Assembly (NCBI GenBank): GCA_910587345.1
Contig: CAJUKH010000013.1
Span: forward strand, 62,001 to 126,000
DNA from: an uncultured Oscillospiraceae bacterium
GTDB lineage: Bacteria > Bacillota > Clostridia > Oscillospirales > Oscillospiraceae
Reading direction: 5' to 3'
Length of the DNA: 64,000 nucleotides
Shown here piece by piece: positions 16,328 through 24,454 of the stretch (positions within the stretch are counted from its first letter, which is position 1; the number at the start of each line of letters is the position of its first letter). The notes below the pieces were generated by a model. The model was not told the DNA's origin. It searched no databases and saw only the letters and a list, made by a program, of their open reading frames with translations. The position numbers and the translations under genes are program-made.

Positions 16328-17749
16328 TTATGTGACCAGCCCTGTCAAATCAAAGCCTTGGTCATTGTAATAGGCGTTCGCCTGGGAATAGCAGTCCACT
16401 TGGTCATCGTGGGCACCGCTGGGGAACGCCGCCATCTCCTCCACAAAGTCCATTGTCCAGGGGGCTATGGACGGGTCAGGGATGAAGACGTTGCCAGCTT
16501 CTGCCACGGCCGTTGTTGCGTGTGCCCTGGCAATCTTGCCGCCGTACGGCTCCACAGGGATGAGGCCCGGCAGCTCTCTTCTCAGGACATCCATGACCGC
16601 CGTTCCGTTGGCCTTGTCCTCGACCAGCTTTCTGATGGCCTGGGGCCACTTATACGACAGTTGCCGCATAGCCTCCAGGGTTTCCGTGAAGGTCATGCGG
16701 CCACGAACTTGATCTACCAGGTAGCGGTTGGGGCCTTTCCTGCCCCACACCTGGCCGACTACGAAGTCGGAGGTGTCCTTGTCCTTGAACGTGCAGTCCC
16801 ATGACTGAACAAAGTCGCTCAGATCCGAGGGCAGAGTCTTCCAGTAGTTCCACCATACCCTCTTGAACATACCACCAGAGCTGGGCGTGGGCCTCTGCAT
16901 ATACAGGGACGACCAGGCGTAGGTTCCGACAGTCTCCTTCTGAGTTGCCGCCCACGATTCGTCATAGCCGCCGTCAGGCCAAAGAGCTTCACCGTCTTTG
17001 CGACCCAGCAGATCCATGGCCGGGTCATCACAAATGGCTGGCAGGGACAGGATCTTCCAGTCCTCCACCTTCCCGTACTCCGGGTTCAGGAGCCGGGCCG
17101 CCAGGTCGTCCTCATGCCACCGGGTCAGAATGATGATAACTGCCGCCCCTGCGTGGAGACGGGTCGAGACGGTGGACTGGTACTCATCGTAGAGCTTATC
17201 CCGGTAGGTCTGGGATTCGGCCTCGGCCCGGTTCTTGATGGGGTCGTCAACAATGAGCAAATCGGCACCGTAGCCCGTGATGGAGCCGCCGATGCCGACC
17301 GAAATCATGCCGCCTATTCCGTTGTCCATATTCCAGTTGGTCTTGGTGGCCTGGACTTGGGAGATGTTATGGCCGAACAGGACACCGCCGAACTCCTCAA
17401 CCTTATCCCGGTTTCGCTTGCCGAACTGCTGGGCCAGCTCTCCGCTGTAACTGATCTCGATGACCCGCTTTTCCGGGCACCTCCCCAGGAAGTACGACGG
17501 GAATGTCTCTGTGACTGTCATGGACTTGCCATGGCGGGGCGGCATGAATATCATCAGCCGCTTGGTGGTTCCCGCCATGATGTTTTCCAGCTCCCGGCAT
17601 ACGAGGTCGAGGTGTCTGGCTCGTTTCCACCTTCCCGCATGGGTGAGCTGGACATAATCTGCGTAGTACCTCCTCGCCAGCTCATACCGTGCTTCGGTGG
17701 CAATGGAGCCTTTGAGCGATGGCGAGAGGGTTCTGGCCCTACTTGCCAT
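16328..17749 (-). CDS. terL: Terminase large subunit
   Basis: 473 residues. The ATPase domain shows Walker A (MPPRHGKS, near 70) and Walker B (LLIVDD, near 170), then a coupling motif region (VIIILTRWHEDD). The nuclease domain begins at SWDCTFKDKDTSDFVVG, with DKANGTAVMDVL and the final acidic/His cluster SGAHDDQVD. It drives DNA into the prohead and cuts it. The start overlaps the small subunit gene by 11 bases. All catalytic motifs look intact. Confidence 0.95.
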   Translation of the reverse strand: MASRARTLSPSLKGSIATEARYELARRYYADYVQLTHAGRWKRARHLDLVCRELENIMAGTTKRLMIFMPPRHGKSMTVTETFPSYFLGRCPEKRVIEISYSGELAQQFGKRNRDKVEEFGGVLFGHNISQVQATKTNWNMDNGIGGMISVGIGGSITGYGADLLIVDDPIKNRAEAESQTYRDKLYDEYQSTVSTRLHAGAAVIIILTRWHEDDLAARLLNPEYGKVEDWKILSLPAICDDPAMDLLGRKDGEALWPDGGYDESWAATQKETVGTYAWSSLYMQRPTPSSGGMFKRVWWNYWKTLPSDLSDFVQSWDCTFKDKDTSDFVVGQVWGRKGPNRYLVDQVRGRMTFTETLEAMRQLSYKWPQAIRKLVEDKANGTAVMDVLRRELPGLIPVEPYGGKIARAHATTAVAEAGNVFIPDPSIAPWTMDFVEEMAAFPSGAHDDQVDCYSQANAYYNDQGFDLTGLVT

Positions 17750-18230
17750 CCTGCCCCTGATCTAACTCGGCCAGCTTGCGAAGCTCATCCTCGGTCAGGT
17801 TCGCCATGGGGGAGGTGTCAACCTTGCCCCCCAGGGTGATTTCCTGCTTCTGAGAGAACTCGCCCTTCGTCCGATTATTGAGCCAGTACATGGCGGCCAT
17901 GGTGTCGGGCACAATCTTCTTGGTGATTTTCCGCCTACGGACGGGCTTGATTTCCCCCGTCTTCGGGTCGATGTCAACGACCTCCTCGACTTCCTCCACC
18001 TCAAAGCCGATGGCCCTCTGGTAGAGAGCCTTCTTGACCTTGGCGTCCGCAACGTCCTTCCCTCGCTGGTACGCCTCGGCAAAGGATTCGTGGTCTTCCT
18101 TCCACCGCAGGATCGTCCGCTTGGAGACGCCGAAAGCCTCGGCCACTTCCTCATCGGTGGCACCCTTCAGGGCCAGAGACCAGGCCCAGTCGTCGTGATA
18201 CTCAGCATTGTACTTCAAAAGGGCTGGCAT
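17739..18230 (-). CDS. terS: Terminase small subunit (helix-turn-helix)
   Basis: 163 residues. An N-terminal helix-turn-helix (ATDEEVAEAFGVSKRTILRW, near 24-43) is followed by a helical oligomerisation part and a lysine/arginine-rich section (RRRKITKKIVPDTMAAMYWL), where WLNNRTKGEF is typical of small terminases. It recognises the packaging start on phage DNA and loads the large subunit. It lies directly before terL, overlapping it by 11 bases. Confidence 0.85.
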   Translation of the reverse strand: MPALLKYNAEYHDDWAWSLALKGATDEEVAEAFGVSKRTILRWKEDHESFAEAYQRGKDVADAKVKKALYQRAIGFEVEEVEEVVDIDPKTGEIKPVRRRKITKKIVPDTMAAMYWLNNRTKGEFSQKQEITLGGKVDTSPMANLTEDELRKLAELDQGQDGK

Positions 18231-18241
18231 GGCCCGTCACC

Positions 18242-19159
18242 TCACTTTCCGGCCAGGTAGTCGGCCGCCCAGAACTCCAGGGCTTGGAAGCGGTTTTTCT
18301 TGCCGATGGCACCGTCCTGTTCCATCTTCTTCAGGGCCTCGTTGATAACCTCGGCCGCTTCAGCGGGGATGGCCGGGCTTCCGAAGATGGAGGTAAGCTG
18401 CACCCACTCCTTGCTCTCATCGAACTTCAGGTCTTCAAAGAGCTGTTCGGTCGCCCGGATCATAGCATGGATGGCCGCCCCGGTGTTCTTCACGTTGGCA
18501 AAGGTCTGGAACTTCGTGATAGCCTCTACAAACGGCTTGTGGTCTTCGATGGGGGCAACCCCTATGATGTCAGGGGACACGCTCTGAAGGACGGAAATGA
18601 GCTTCTCCAGGTCATCAATCTGATGAGGCAGAAAGGTGAAGGTCACATTCCGCCAGTCGAACTCCACCTTCGGAGCGATGAGCTTTTCCAGCTCCGCCAA
18701 GGGTTCGCCCAGCACATCCTTCCCAATGTAGCTCTCCATCATGTCGTCCACGTCGTCAATCATCTTGGCGATTTCCCGCAGGGTGGACTGGTCATCGTAG
18801 CCGTTGATGGCGTTGTGGGCCAACTGCTTCGCAGCCACCTGGGAACGTCGGAGGCCGGAGATGTCCAGGATGACAAAGATCTCCTGTATCACCCCGCTGT
18901 CCTTCGCAGAACGGATGCGGTGATGCCCGGAGATGACCTCAATCTTTTCGTCGATGAGGGCGCAGAACGGGAGACTTTCGAGCTGCCCCCGCTTTTTGAT
19001 GTTGTCGGTGAGCTGCTTCTGGGTTTCGTTCTTCATAATCCGGGCGTTGATGTCCTGTTCCCGGATGTCGGCCAGCTTGACCTTGGCGATGACCAGGCCG
19101 TGGCCCATGTCCGCTACTACTTCGTAGCTGACTTTGTTTCTTGCCGCTTGTTCTGCCAT
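18242..19159 (-). CDS. ParB/Srx-fold protein
   Basis: 305 residues from the ATG at 19,159, which has GGAGGGAAGAAAG before it. An ATG seven codons earlier lacks a site. The N-terminal domain has the ParB/sulfiredoxin pattern: IREQDINARI, then LPFCALIDEKIEVISGHHRI with the GHHR motif, and QLAHNAINGYDDQ. The C-terminal 150 residues are helical and unassigned. In phages such proteins occur near terminase and DNA methyltransferase genes, where members act as DNA-binding, nuclease or ATP-dependent modification factors. Here it overlaps the end of the methyltransferase fusion gene by 43 bases, suggesting joint function. Confidence 0.75.
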   Translation of the reverse strand: MAEQAARNKVSYEVVADMGHGLVIAKVKLADIREQDINARIMKNETQKQLTDNIKKRGQLESLPFCALIDEKIEVISGHHRIRSAKDSGVIQEIFVILDISGLRRSQVAAKQLAHNAINGYDDQSTLREIAKMIDDVDDMMESYIGKDVLGEPLAELEKLIAPKVEFDWRNVTFTFLPHQIDDLEKLISVLQSVSPDIIGVAPIEDHKPFVEAITKFQTFANVKNTGAAIHAMIRATEQLFEDLKFDESKEWVQLTSIFGSPAIPAEAAEVINEALKKMEQDGAIGKKNRFQALEFWAADYLAGK

Positions 19160-20562
19160 CTTTCTTCCCTCCATAGCCATTCTTTCAGGGTGTCCTTCTC
19201 GGTTCTGTCCATCAGCTCGGACTCATAGGTGAGCCTGAAGCCCATCTTCTTGTCCTCGACCTTCTTGGTCAGCTTCATCAGGCCCCGCATTTCCTTGGCC
19301 TCCGGGTGTCTGGTCATCTGAACCGTCTTCAGGGTCTTGGCCTTCTCCCGCTCCAAGTCATTGCAGACGCCCATGATGAACGCTCTGTTCTGGGCCAGCA
19401 TAGTCAGAAGCCGCCCCAGCCGGTAGGTCTTGTGGGGGACGGTCATACCATACATGAGGAAGACTGCATCACTCACCTGCGTCCCGAAGGCTCCCATGGT
19501 CAGGGCGGACTTGTCGATTCCGAAGACTCCGGCAATCTTGCCATCAATAAGGACGGCCATGTTGATTGGGGCGGAGGAGCCGACAAAGTTGTGCGTCCAG
19601 AGCTGTCGGTAATATTGGGCCTGTGCCCTCTCGATCTGGATGACCTGCACCCTGGACTTCTTGGTGATGACATAATCCCTGGGTAACATGGCGCAGTCCA
19701 GGGGTTCCAGCTTCCCCTCCCCCGGCCTGGCTATCATCTTGCCCTCTGCAAGGGCCGTGGCTTCGTCGGGCCGGTTCGTGGTCAGGTAGACGTTGATGCC
19801 GTTTCTCACCCCATACCGGGCAAAAATGGGGTGCCCGGCCGTCTTCCCCGGCTCGTTCTCCTCGTAGCAGACGATGAGGCACTTGGCATCCTTGCACTTA
19901 TCCATCAGCTCGGTCAGGCCGGTGGCCGGGTCGAAGATACCGTACTCCGGTTCCTTCCAGGTCATCTTCCCGCCGGTGTCATACCACTTCTCAAACCCGG
20001 CAGCATAGGTCGGGGGGTTGGCAATCACCAAGGCGTGGGGGTCGTCATAGCACTCTTCCAGGTGCTTCCACATATCCAGGGGGCGGTAGCTCATACCGTG
20101 GAGGGCCTGGTGCGCCCTGTCGAGCTGTTCCCGGATATAGCCGATGTGGTAGTCCCTACGGCACTCCAGATCCCGCATGATGTTGTAGAAGTATTCCTTC
20201 CCGGCGTTCCTTACCGTCCGAAGGTAGAGCTGGGCGTAAAGAGCAACGGCAGGGTCAAGCAGCTCCTCATCAGTGAAGCCGTGGGCATGGATCTCCAGCT
20301 CCTCAAGGGACTGACCGGTGATGGCATAGCCCATGATGGAGGTGAACATCGCCACGTCGCTGGACTCTACCTCCTTGGGCTTATACCCTGCCTGAACCGC
20401 AATATGGGACATGGCAAAGGCACCGGCACAAGGCTCGATGAACCGAGCGTACCCGTTCTTACGGGCATTTTCGATGAGAGGCTTCAGGAACTTCTGCTCA
20501 GAGGCCACCAGCGTTCCCAGGAAGAACGCACCGGGGTTTTGGAACTTCGCCACTTCGCACAC
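19117..20562 (-). CDS. Adenine methyltransferase-like protein with C-terminal Mom/GNAT-like domain
   Basis: 481 residues, GTG start preceded by AGGAAAGGTCG. Residues 38-60 carry a SAM-binding motif I (FIEPCAGAFAMSHIAVQAGY), and residues 181-187 have ANPPTYA as motif IV, the catalytic tetrapeptide variant NPPT. From about residue 300 a second domain begins (KKSRVQVIQIERAQAQYYRQ, then PINMAVLIDGKIAGVFGI, then MYGMTVPHKTYRLGRLLTML) whose strand-helix order resembles the GNAT-like fold of phage Mu Mom. A methyltransferase-Mom-like fusion would modify phage DNA against restriction. It is followed by the ParB-like gene. The Mom relation is pattern-based and needs a profile search. Confidence 0.7.
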   Translation of the reverse strand: MCEVAKFQNPGAFFLGTLVASEQKFLKPLIENARKNGYARFIEPCAGAFAMSHIAVQAGYKPKEVESSDVAMFTSIMGYAITGQSLEELEIHAHGFTDEELLDPAVALYAQLYLRTVRNAGKEYFYNIMRDLECRRDYHIGYIREQLDRAHQALHGMSYRPLDMWKHLEECYDDPHALVIANPPTYAAGFEKWYDTGGKMTWKEPEYGIFDPATGLTELMDKCKDAKCLIVCYEENEPGKTAGHPIFARYGVRNGINVYLTTNRPDEATALAEGKMIARPGEGKLEPLDCAMLPRDYVITKKSRVQVIQIERAQAQYYRQLWTHNFVGSSAPINMAVLIDGKIAGVFGIDKSALTMGAFGTQVSDAVFLMYGMTVPHKTYRLGRLLTMLAQNRAFIMGVCNDLEREKAKTLKTVQMTRHPEAKEMRGLMKLTKKVEDKKMGFRLTYESELMDRTEKDTLKEWLWREERWQNKRQETKSATK

Positions 20563-20670
20563 CGACCTTTCCTATTCCCCAGATCCGAATGGAGCGACTG
20601 GGGACAGTCCGTTCCATAGGATGGGTTGTTTCAAATATCGTGAACCGCTGGAAAGCGGCCTATGGACATA

Positions 20671-20706
20671 AAGAAAGGCACCGCACCAAATGAGGTGCGA
20701 TGCCTT
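20671..20706 (-). terminator. Intrinsic terminator after tRNA-like gene
   Basis: Nested stems AAGGCA/TGCCTT and CGCACC/GGTGCG (one unpaired base on each side) enclose a six-base loop. On the minus strand the stem is followed by TCTTT. It lies 37 bases after the CCA end of the tRNA-like gene and before the methyltransferase gene. Confidence 0.6.
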
Positions 20707-20742
20707 CCATGCGAAGCTGGCTGGGAAGTAACCAACTTCATG

Positions 20743-20818
20743 TGGTCCGCCGTCCGGGAGTCGAACCACGGGGCCTCCGTATAAAGAGTACGGTGCTTTG
20801 ACGTTAAGCTAACGGCGG
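20743..20818 (-). tRNA. tRNA-Lys(CUU)-like gene with a bulged T-arm
   Basis: On the minus strand a perfect 7-bp acceptor stem (CCGCCGT/ACGGCGG) ends in an encoded CCA. The D-stem is GCTT/AAGC. The anticodon stem CCGTA/TACGG holds the loop CTCTTTA with anticodon CTT for lysine AAG codons. The T-loop TTCGACT is normal, but the 5' side of the T-stem carries one extra T: without it the stem would be CCGGG/CCCGG, five perfect pairs. The gene may therefore be a working tRNA with a bulge or a recently damaged one. It stands alone between the DUF488 gene and a terminator. Confidence 0.65.
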
Positions 20819-20821
20819 GTA

Positions 20822-21262
20822 TTACCACATCTTGTACTGGGTCGGCTCTTCTTCCTGGGGTTCCCGGCTCCCTCCGGGGTCAGGAGACGGATCTTTCAGC
20901 TCCGGGATGACGATACCCGTCCGAGCTTTGTACCATTCGGCAAAGACCAGCCGGTGGCACCACTCATTGGGCTTCCGCACATCCTCGAAGCAGCAGAGAA
21001 CCACATCCTTGCCCAGGGCCTCATACCGATCCAAAATGCGGACGATCTTGTCCTTCCCCACGTTGTCCAGGTGTCTGAAGTAGGGAGGGGTGAACTTGGC
21101 CCTGTTGTACTCGTTGAACAGGTAGCCAGGAGGGGCTATCTCGATGATGTTCCCCTCAAGCGTGTACTTGAGAGGGAACTTCGGTCGGCCCCGTGTGATG
21201 CCCACGACCGTGTAGTGGCCGGTCGCAAGCTCACGGTTTTGGTATCTGCTGGTGTAAATCAT
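20822..21262 (-). CDS. DUF488 family protein
   Basis: 146 residues beginning MIYTSRYQNRELATGHYTVV. The DUF488 features are the initial YTSR, the central helix, and LCCFEDVRKPNEWCHRLVFA near 95-115 (family pattern L.C.E....CHR). The function of the family is not established. Members occur in phages and beside DNA-processing genes. The start overlaps the end of the upstream small gene by 32 bases, and the tRNA-like gene follows within 4 bases, so all are probably on one transcript from the promoters at 21,552-21,703. Confidence 0.75.
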   Translation of the reverse strand: MIYTSRYQNRELATGHYTVVGITRGRPKFPLKYTLEGNIIEIAPPGYLFNEYNRAKFTPPYFRHLDNVGKDKIVRILDRYEALGKDVVLCCFEDVRKPNEWCHRLVFAEWYKARTGIVIPELKDPSPDPGGSREPQEEEPTQYKMW

Positions 21263-21503
21263 TCTGGCAACAGCTCCTTCCGTACAGGTTTCTGAGAACT
21301 TCTATCCCCTCACGGACTGCCACTTGGGTGTCCGTGTTGATAGACAGATAGAACCGCTCGTGTACCATGCACTCATACGCCCTTGTCATCTTGTCTGACT
21401 GTTTGGGCGTAATCCCCAGGCGGAAGTCTTTGGCGATTGCCAGGGCTTTTCGGTATTCTTGCCTACCGACCAGATCTCTTACAATGTCCGACTTCTTTTC
21501 CAT
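21231..21503 (-). CDS. Small phage protein, unknown
   Basis: 90 residues starting MEKKSDIVRDLVGRQEYRKA, with GGAGGTGCGCCG just before this ATG. Two cysteines occur near the end (GRSCCQNDLHQQ). The helical N-terminal part resembles a TPR-like hairpin, but no family was recognised. It is the first gene behind two operator-associated promoters (21,552-21,579 and 21,674-21,703). Confidence 0.6.
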   Translation of the reverse strand: MEKKSDIVRDLVGRQEYRKALAIAKDFRLGITPKQSDKMTRAYECMVHERFYLSINTDTQVAVREGIEVLRNLYGRSCCQNDLHQQIPKP

Positions 21504-21521
21504 CGGCGCACCTCCGTTCAC

Positions 21522-21536
21522 TTACCAAAACGGTAT
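21522..21536. promoter_or_regulatory. Repressor operator, one mismatch
   Basis: TTACC-AAAAC-GGTAT differs by one base from the TTACC-N5-GGTAA consensus. It lies just downstream of the -10 at 21,552-21,557, across the expected first transcribed bases, so bound repressor could block the promoter. Confidence 0.6.
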
Positions 21537-21551
21537 CTGTTTCCTATTATC

Positions 21552-21579
21552 ATTCTAACAGACCCGCTACTGGTGTCAA
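21552..21579 (-). promoter_or_regulatory. Consensus promoter for 21231-21503 and DUF488 gene
   Basis: Minus strand: TTGACA (21,579-21,574), 16-bp spacer, TAGAAT (21,557-21,552). The spacer shares most bases with the promoter at 2188-2215; the + strand core ATTCTAACAGACCCGC is identical in both. A GACCC-N7-TGGTG-type imperfect palindrome lies between the two hexamers in each. Confidence 0.75.
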
Positions 21580-21673
21580 ACGGTTTCGTACCGATTTTCT
21601 GGGGTTTGAGCTGTGCCGTCGAACTTTACACCATCCCCTTTTTAGGGGTGACACTTCGCTTTTTGACGGTCTG

Positions 21674-21703
21674 ATGTTACCACAGCGGTAATTCTACTGT
21701 CAA
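21674..21703 (-). promoter_or_regulatory. Promoter with operator inside the spacer
   Basis: Minus strand TTGACA (21,703-21,698), an 18-bp spacer and TAACAT (21,679-21,674). A perfect operator TTACC-ACAGC-GGTAA fills 21,677-21,691, so repressor and polymerase would compete. It overlaps the end of the late-regulator gene by four bases. Confidence 0.65.
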
Positions 21704-22293
21704 TGGCGACTTTTTGGCGCAGGGTTTTGATTTAGACCGTCCACACCGAAAATCAAGGCCGTCAGCCGTCTAATCCCGGCGTTCAAATCCTTGTAGGCGG
21801 TGCTGATGTCAATGCCCTCTTCGTCCGCAATTTCCTGGATGGTCTTCGGGTTTTCCTCCAGGTAGAGGCCCTTGATAATGCGATACCGGCGCATATCCTC
21901 CGGCTTTTTGGAGCGTTCACAGGAGATTTCATACAGCCTGAGCATCTCCCGGACGTGTTCTACGATGAGCTGGGTGCGTCCAACACTGGTCTTGATGGAC
22001 TCGACCTGCATATCCAGGCTGCTGGAGTCCCTGGTCATCATGTCGAGGATGTCGAAGATCTCCCCATCGTTGACCTTGGACAGTTCAAAGACCGAGTTCT
22101 GACTGTGGGCTTCCAGCTCCAGGAAGTTCTTGAGCAGGAGCTTGGTGTTTCGGAGCCTCTTGTCCTGGGCCAGCTTCCTCTGCTTGTCTGCTTCCTGGTG
22201 GTAAGCCTTGATTCCCTCCTCCACCGCCATCTCAACGACAGCTCTCGCCATTTCCGGCGTGAGGACGGGTTCACCTCTTTGCTTTTTCCCCAT
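21700..22293 (-). CDS. ArpU/RinA-like late transcription regulator
   Basis: 197 residues. A basic, helical N-terminal half is followed by a C-terminal sigma-70 region-4-like helix-turn-helix: MRRYRIIKGLYLEENPKTIQ, then EIADEEGIDISTAYKDLNAG and IRRLTALIFGVDGL. Proteins of this group (ArpU, RinA, Xpf-like) switch on phage late genes. It is the last gene of the middle block and lies upstream of all packaging and structural genes, as expected. Promoters it might act on could not be defined. Confidence 0.75.
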   Translation of the reverse strand: MGKKQRGEPVLTPEMARAVVEMAVEEGIKAYHQEADKQRKLAQDKRLRNTKLLLKNFLELEAHSQNSVFELSKVNDGEIFDILDMMTRDSSSLDMQVESIKTSVGRTQLIVEHVREMLRLYEISCERSKKPEDMRRYRIIKGLYLEENPKTIQEIADEEGIDISTAYKDLNAGIRRLTALIFGVDGLNQNPAPKSRH

Positions 22294-22382
22294 GGGCTAT
22301 ACCTCCCTTCCCCCCCTCCGGGGGGTATGATACCGGCCCTCCCCCACCGCATACTGCGGTGAGGGAGAACCGGGTAGACCTT

Positions 22383-23588
22383 TTACACCTTGTTCTGGAG
22401 GATGCCGCTCATGTCAGTGACCTCCCAGAGCCTTTCCTCCAAACCTGGCTTGATGACCGTCCCGAAGTGGCCGTAGGCGGAGGTTCTGGTGTAGATGGGC
22501 CGCCGCAGCCCCAGCTTGTCGATGATGGCCTTGGGGCGCATATCGAACACATCGCAGACCAGCCGCTCCAGCTCCCCATCCGGCACCATCCCCGTCCCGA
22601 AGGTGTCCACTCTCACGGAGACCGGGTTTGCCACGCCGATGGCGTAGGCCAACTGCACCTCGCACCGGTCGGCCAGGCCAGCAGACACGACGTTCTTGGC
22701 GATGTACCGGGCCATGTACGCCGCCGACCGGTCAACCTTGGTGGGGTCTTTCCCGGAGAAGGCACCGCCGCCATGCCGGGCATACCCGCCGTAGGTGTCA
22801 GCGATGATCTTCCGCCCGGTGAGGCCAGTGTCGGCAGCGGGGCCGCCTTTCACAAACCGGCCGGTGGGGTTCACCAGGAGCCGGGTGTCGGAAGTGACCA
22901 TGGAGACCAGATCCATCTCCTCCATGACCGGCTTGATGACCTCGTTCATCAGAGCATCCCTGATGGTCTCCTGACTGATGTTGTCCCTGTGCTGGGTGGA
23001 GATGATGATGGTGTCGATGCCCTGGGGCTTCCCATCGTCCCCGTAAGCCACCGTAACCTGCGTTTTCCCATCGGGGAGGATAAAGGGGATGGCCCCGGTC
23101 TTGCGGGTCTGGGTGAGCTTGTAAGCCAGCTTGTTGGCGATGGTGATAGGCAGGGGCATGAGGTCGGGCGTCTCGTTACAGGCGAAGCCGAACATCATGC
23201 CCTGGTCTCCGGCCCCCAGCAGGGCACCGGTATCCTTGGCCTTACCCTCCTTCGCCTCCATGGAGCCGGTGACGCCCATGTCGATGTCAGGACTCTGACC
23301 GTCGATGCAGGTCAGGACAGCGCAGGTATTCCCGTCGAACCCGGCCTCCGGGCTATCGTAGCCCACATCGGTAATGGCCTTGCGAACCACCTGCTGGAGG
23401 TCGATGTAGCAGTCGGTGGTGATCTCCCCTCCCACCACCACTACCCCCGTGGTGGCGAAGGCTTCACAGGCCACACGAGAAGCGGGGTCTTTCAGGAGGG
23501 CGGCATCCAGAACGGCGTCAGAGATGCGATCGCAGAGCTTATCGGGATGGCCCTCGGTGACAGCCTCAGAAGTAAACAGTCTTTTCAT
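22383..23588 (-). CDS. metK: S-adenosylmethionine synthetase, phage-encoded
   Basis: 401 residues, about the full length of bacterial MetK. ATP/Met-binding GHPDK lies at 13-17, GAGDQGMMFG near 124-133, and the phosphate loop GGGAFSGKDPTKVDRS near 265-280. It forms SAM from methionine and ATP. All signature residues are present, so it is probably active. It lies within the prophage, in tandem with HAD and HNH genes, about 2 kb upstream of the methyltransferase-Mom-like fusion in transcription order, so it may supply SAM for DNA modification or for the radical-SAM protein at 27,474. A strong hairpin with no T-run follows in the 89-base gap. Confidence 0.95.
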   Translation of the reverse strand: MKRLFTSEAVTEGHPDKLCDRISDAVLDAALLKDPASRVACEAFATTGVVVVGGEITTDCYIDLQQVVRKAITDVGYDSPEAGFDGNTCAVLTCIDGQSPDIDMGVTGSMEAKEGKAKDTGALLGAGDQGMMFGFACNETPDLMPLPITIANKLAYKLTQTRKTGAIPFILPDGKTQVTVAYGDDGKPQGIDTIIISTQHRDNISQETIRDALMNEVIKPVMEEMDLVSMVTSDTRLLVNPTGRFVKGGPAADTGLTGRKIIADTYGGYARHGGGAFSGKDPTKVDRSAAYMARYIAKNVVSAGLADRCEVQLAYAIGVANPVSVRVDTFGTGMVPDGELERLVCDVFDMRPKAIIDKLGLRRPIYTRTSAYGHFGTVIKPGLEERLWEVTDMSGILQNKV

Positions 23589-23600
23589 GTGAGATTCCTC

Positions 23601-24008
23601 CTATTTCTCCGTGGAGTTCCACGGTCTAAAGTTGATGATTTTCTCCAGCAGGGACTCAGGGTGCCCATCAAAGCAGATGGCCCGGTCGTCTATGTAGCAG
23701 ACTGCCGGGGGCTTTTCTGCCGTGATGAAGTCCACCTCGATCATATTCTCTTTGAGCCAGTTGGACATGGCCGCCTTCCCTGCATCCGTACGGCACCTGG
23801 TCGAGTGGACGGCCACGGTGTACCCCGCCATGCGAATATGGGCAATGGCTTCTCGGATGCCGGGCACCGGTGGGTCTGGTATCTTGTCCTCCCCCTTCCA
23901 TCCGCTTTTGTAGGAGTGGATGACCCCATCAAAATCGAAGGCCACCGTGGGCCGTGGGGTGCGGAGCCACCAGTTGGACGGGTTCTTGGGTATCTTCACC
24001 TCACTCAT
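23601..24008 (-). CDS. HAD-like phosphatase (phage type)
   Basis: 135 residues from the ATG at 24,008 (GGAGGGCCAGG upstream). Motif I is FDFDGVIHSY near 25-34, with both aspartates. A conserved TRCRTDAGKAAMSNWL lies mid-protein and CYIDDRAICFDG near 105-115 acts as the acidic motif IV. Small phage HADs of this kind are thought to act on nucleotides or polynucleotide ends. It overlaps the upstream gene by 8 bases and precedes metK by 12. Confidence 0.75.
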   Translation of the reverse strand: MSEVKIPKNPSNWWLRTPRPTVAFDFDGVIHSYKSGWKGEDKIPDPPVPGIREAIAHIRMAGYTVAVHSTRCRTDAGKAAMSNWLKENMIEVDFITAEKPPAVCYIDDRAICFDGHPESLLEKIINFRPWNSTEK

Positions 24009-24453
24009 CCTGGCCCTCCTGGTCGGGAATCTCGCCATGGGTCAGATCCCCGCAGGTGTGCTTGTGGGAGTAGAAGCCCCGCTCCTTCATTTCAGGGGAA
24101 GCCGTATCAGGCACCCAGCACCGGCACTTAGCGCAGTAGAGGGGGTGCGGCCCACCCTCCCTGGGGCGGACAGGCCCGGCGTGTTCCATCGCCGCCCTCG
24201 ACGCCTCCTGAAGGACAGCCATCATCTCATCCAGGCGAACCGATACCAGCAACGCCCGTTCCGGTACGGAGATGCTCACCGTTCCGGCCTGGTAGCTTGC
24301 CATGATCTTACAGTCCACCGTCTCCTGGCCCTTGATGGTGACGGTTCCTTTCTTTCTGTTGGTGATGAACCTGGTGATGACGGCCTTTGCCAACAGCTTC
24401 ACGCCGTCGATGGGGCCTTGGGCCTCATCCTTCACCCGCTCAATTTTGGACAT
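24001..24453 (-). CDS. Zinc-motif phage protein, unknown
   Basis: 150 residues starting MSKIERVKDEAQGPIDGVKL with AAGGAGATGATTGAA upstream. The N-terminal half is mixed alpha/beta (VTIKGQETVDCKIMASYQAG). The C-terminal part has a cysteine/histidine cluster, YCAKCRCWVPD, then HKHTC, which could bind zinc. No family was recognised. It is separated by one base from the HNH gene. Confidence 0.55.
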   Translation of the reverse strand: MSKIERVKDEAQGPIDGVKLLAKAVITRFITNRKKGTVTIKGQETVDCKIMASYQAGTVSISVPERALLVSVRLDEMMAVLQEASRAAMEHAGPVRPREGGPHPLYCAKCRCWVPDTASPEMKERGFYSHKHTCGDLTHGEIPDQEGQDE

Positions 24454-24454
24454 T

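Noticed and set aside
22294..22382. Terminator after the phage metK
   Set aside because: The hairpin is strong but no T-run follows on the minus strand, and the late regulator downstream probably needs readthrough.
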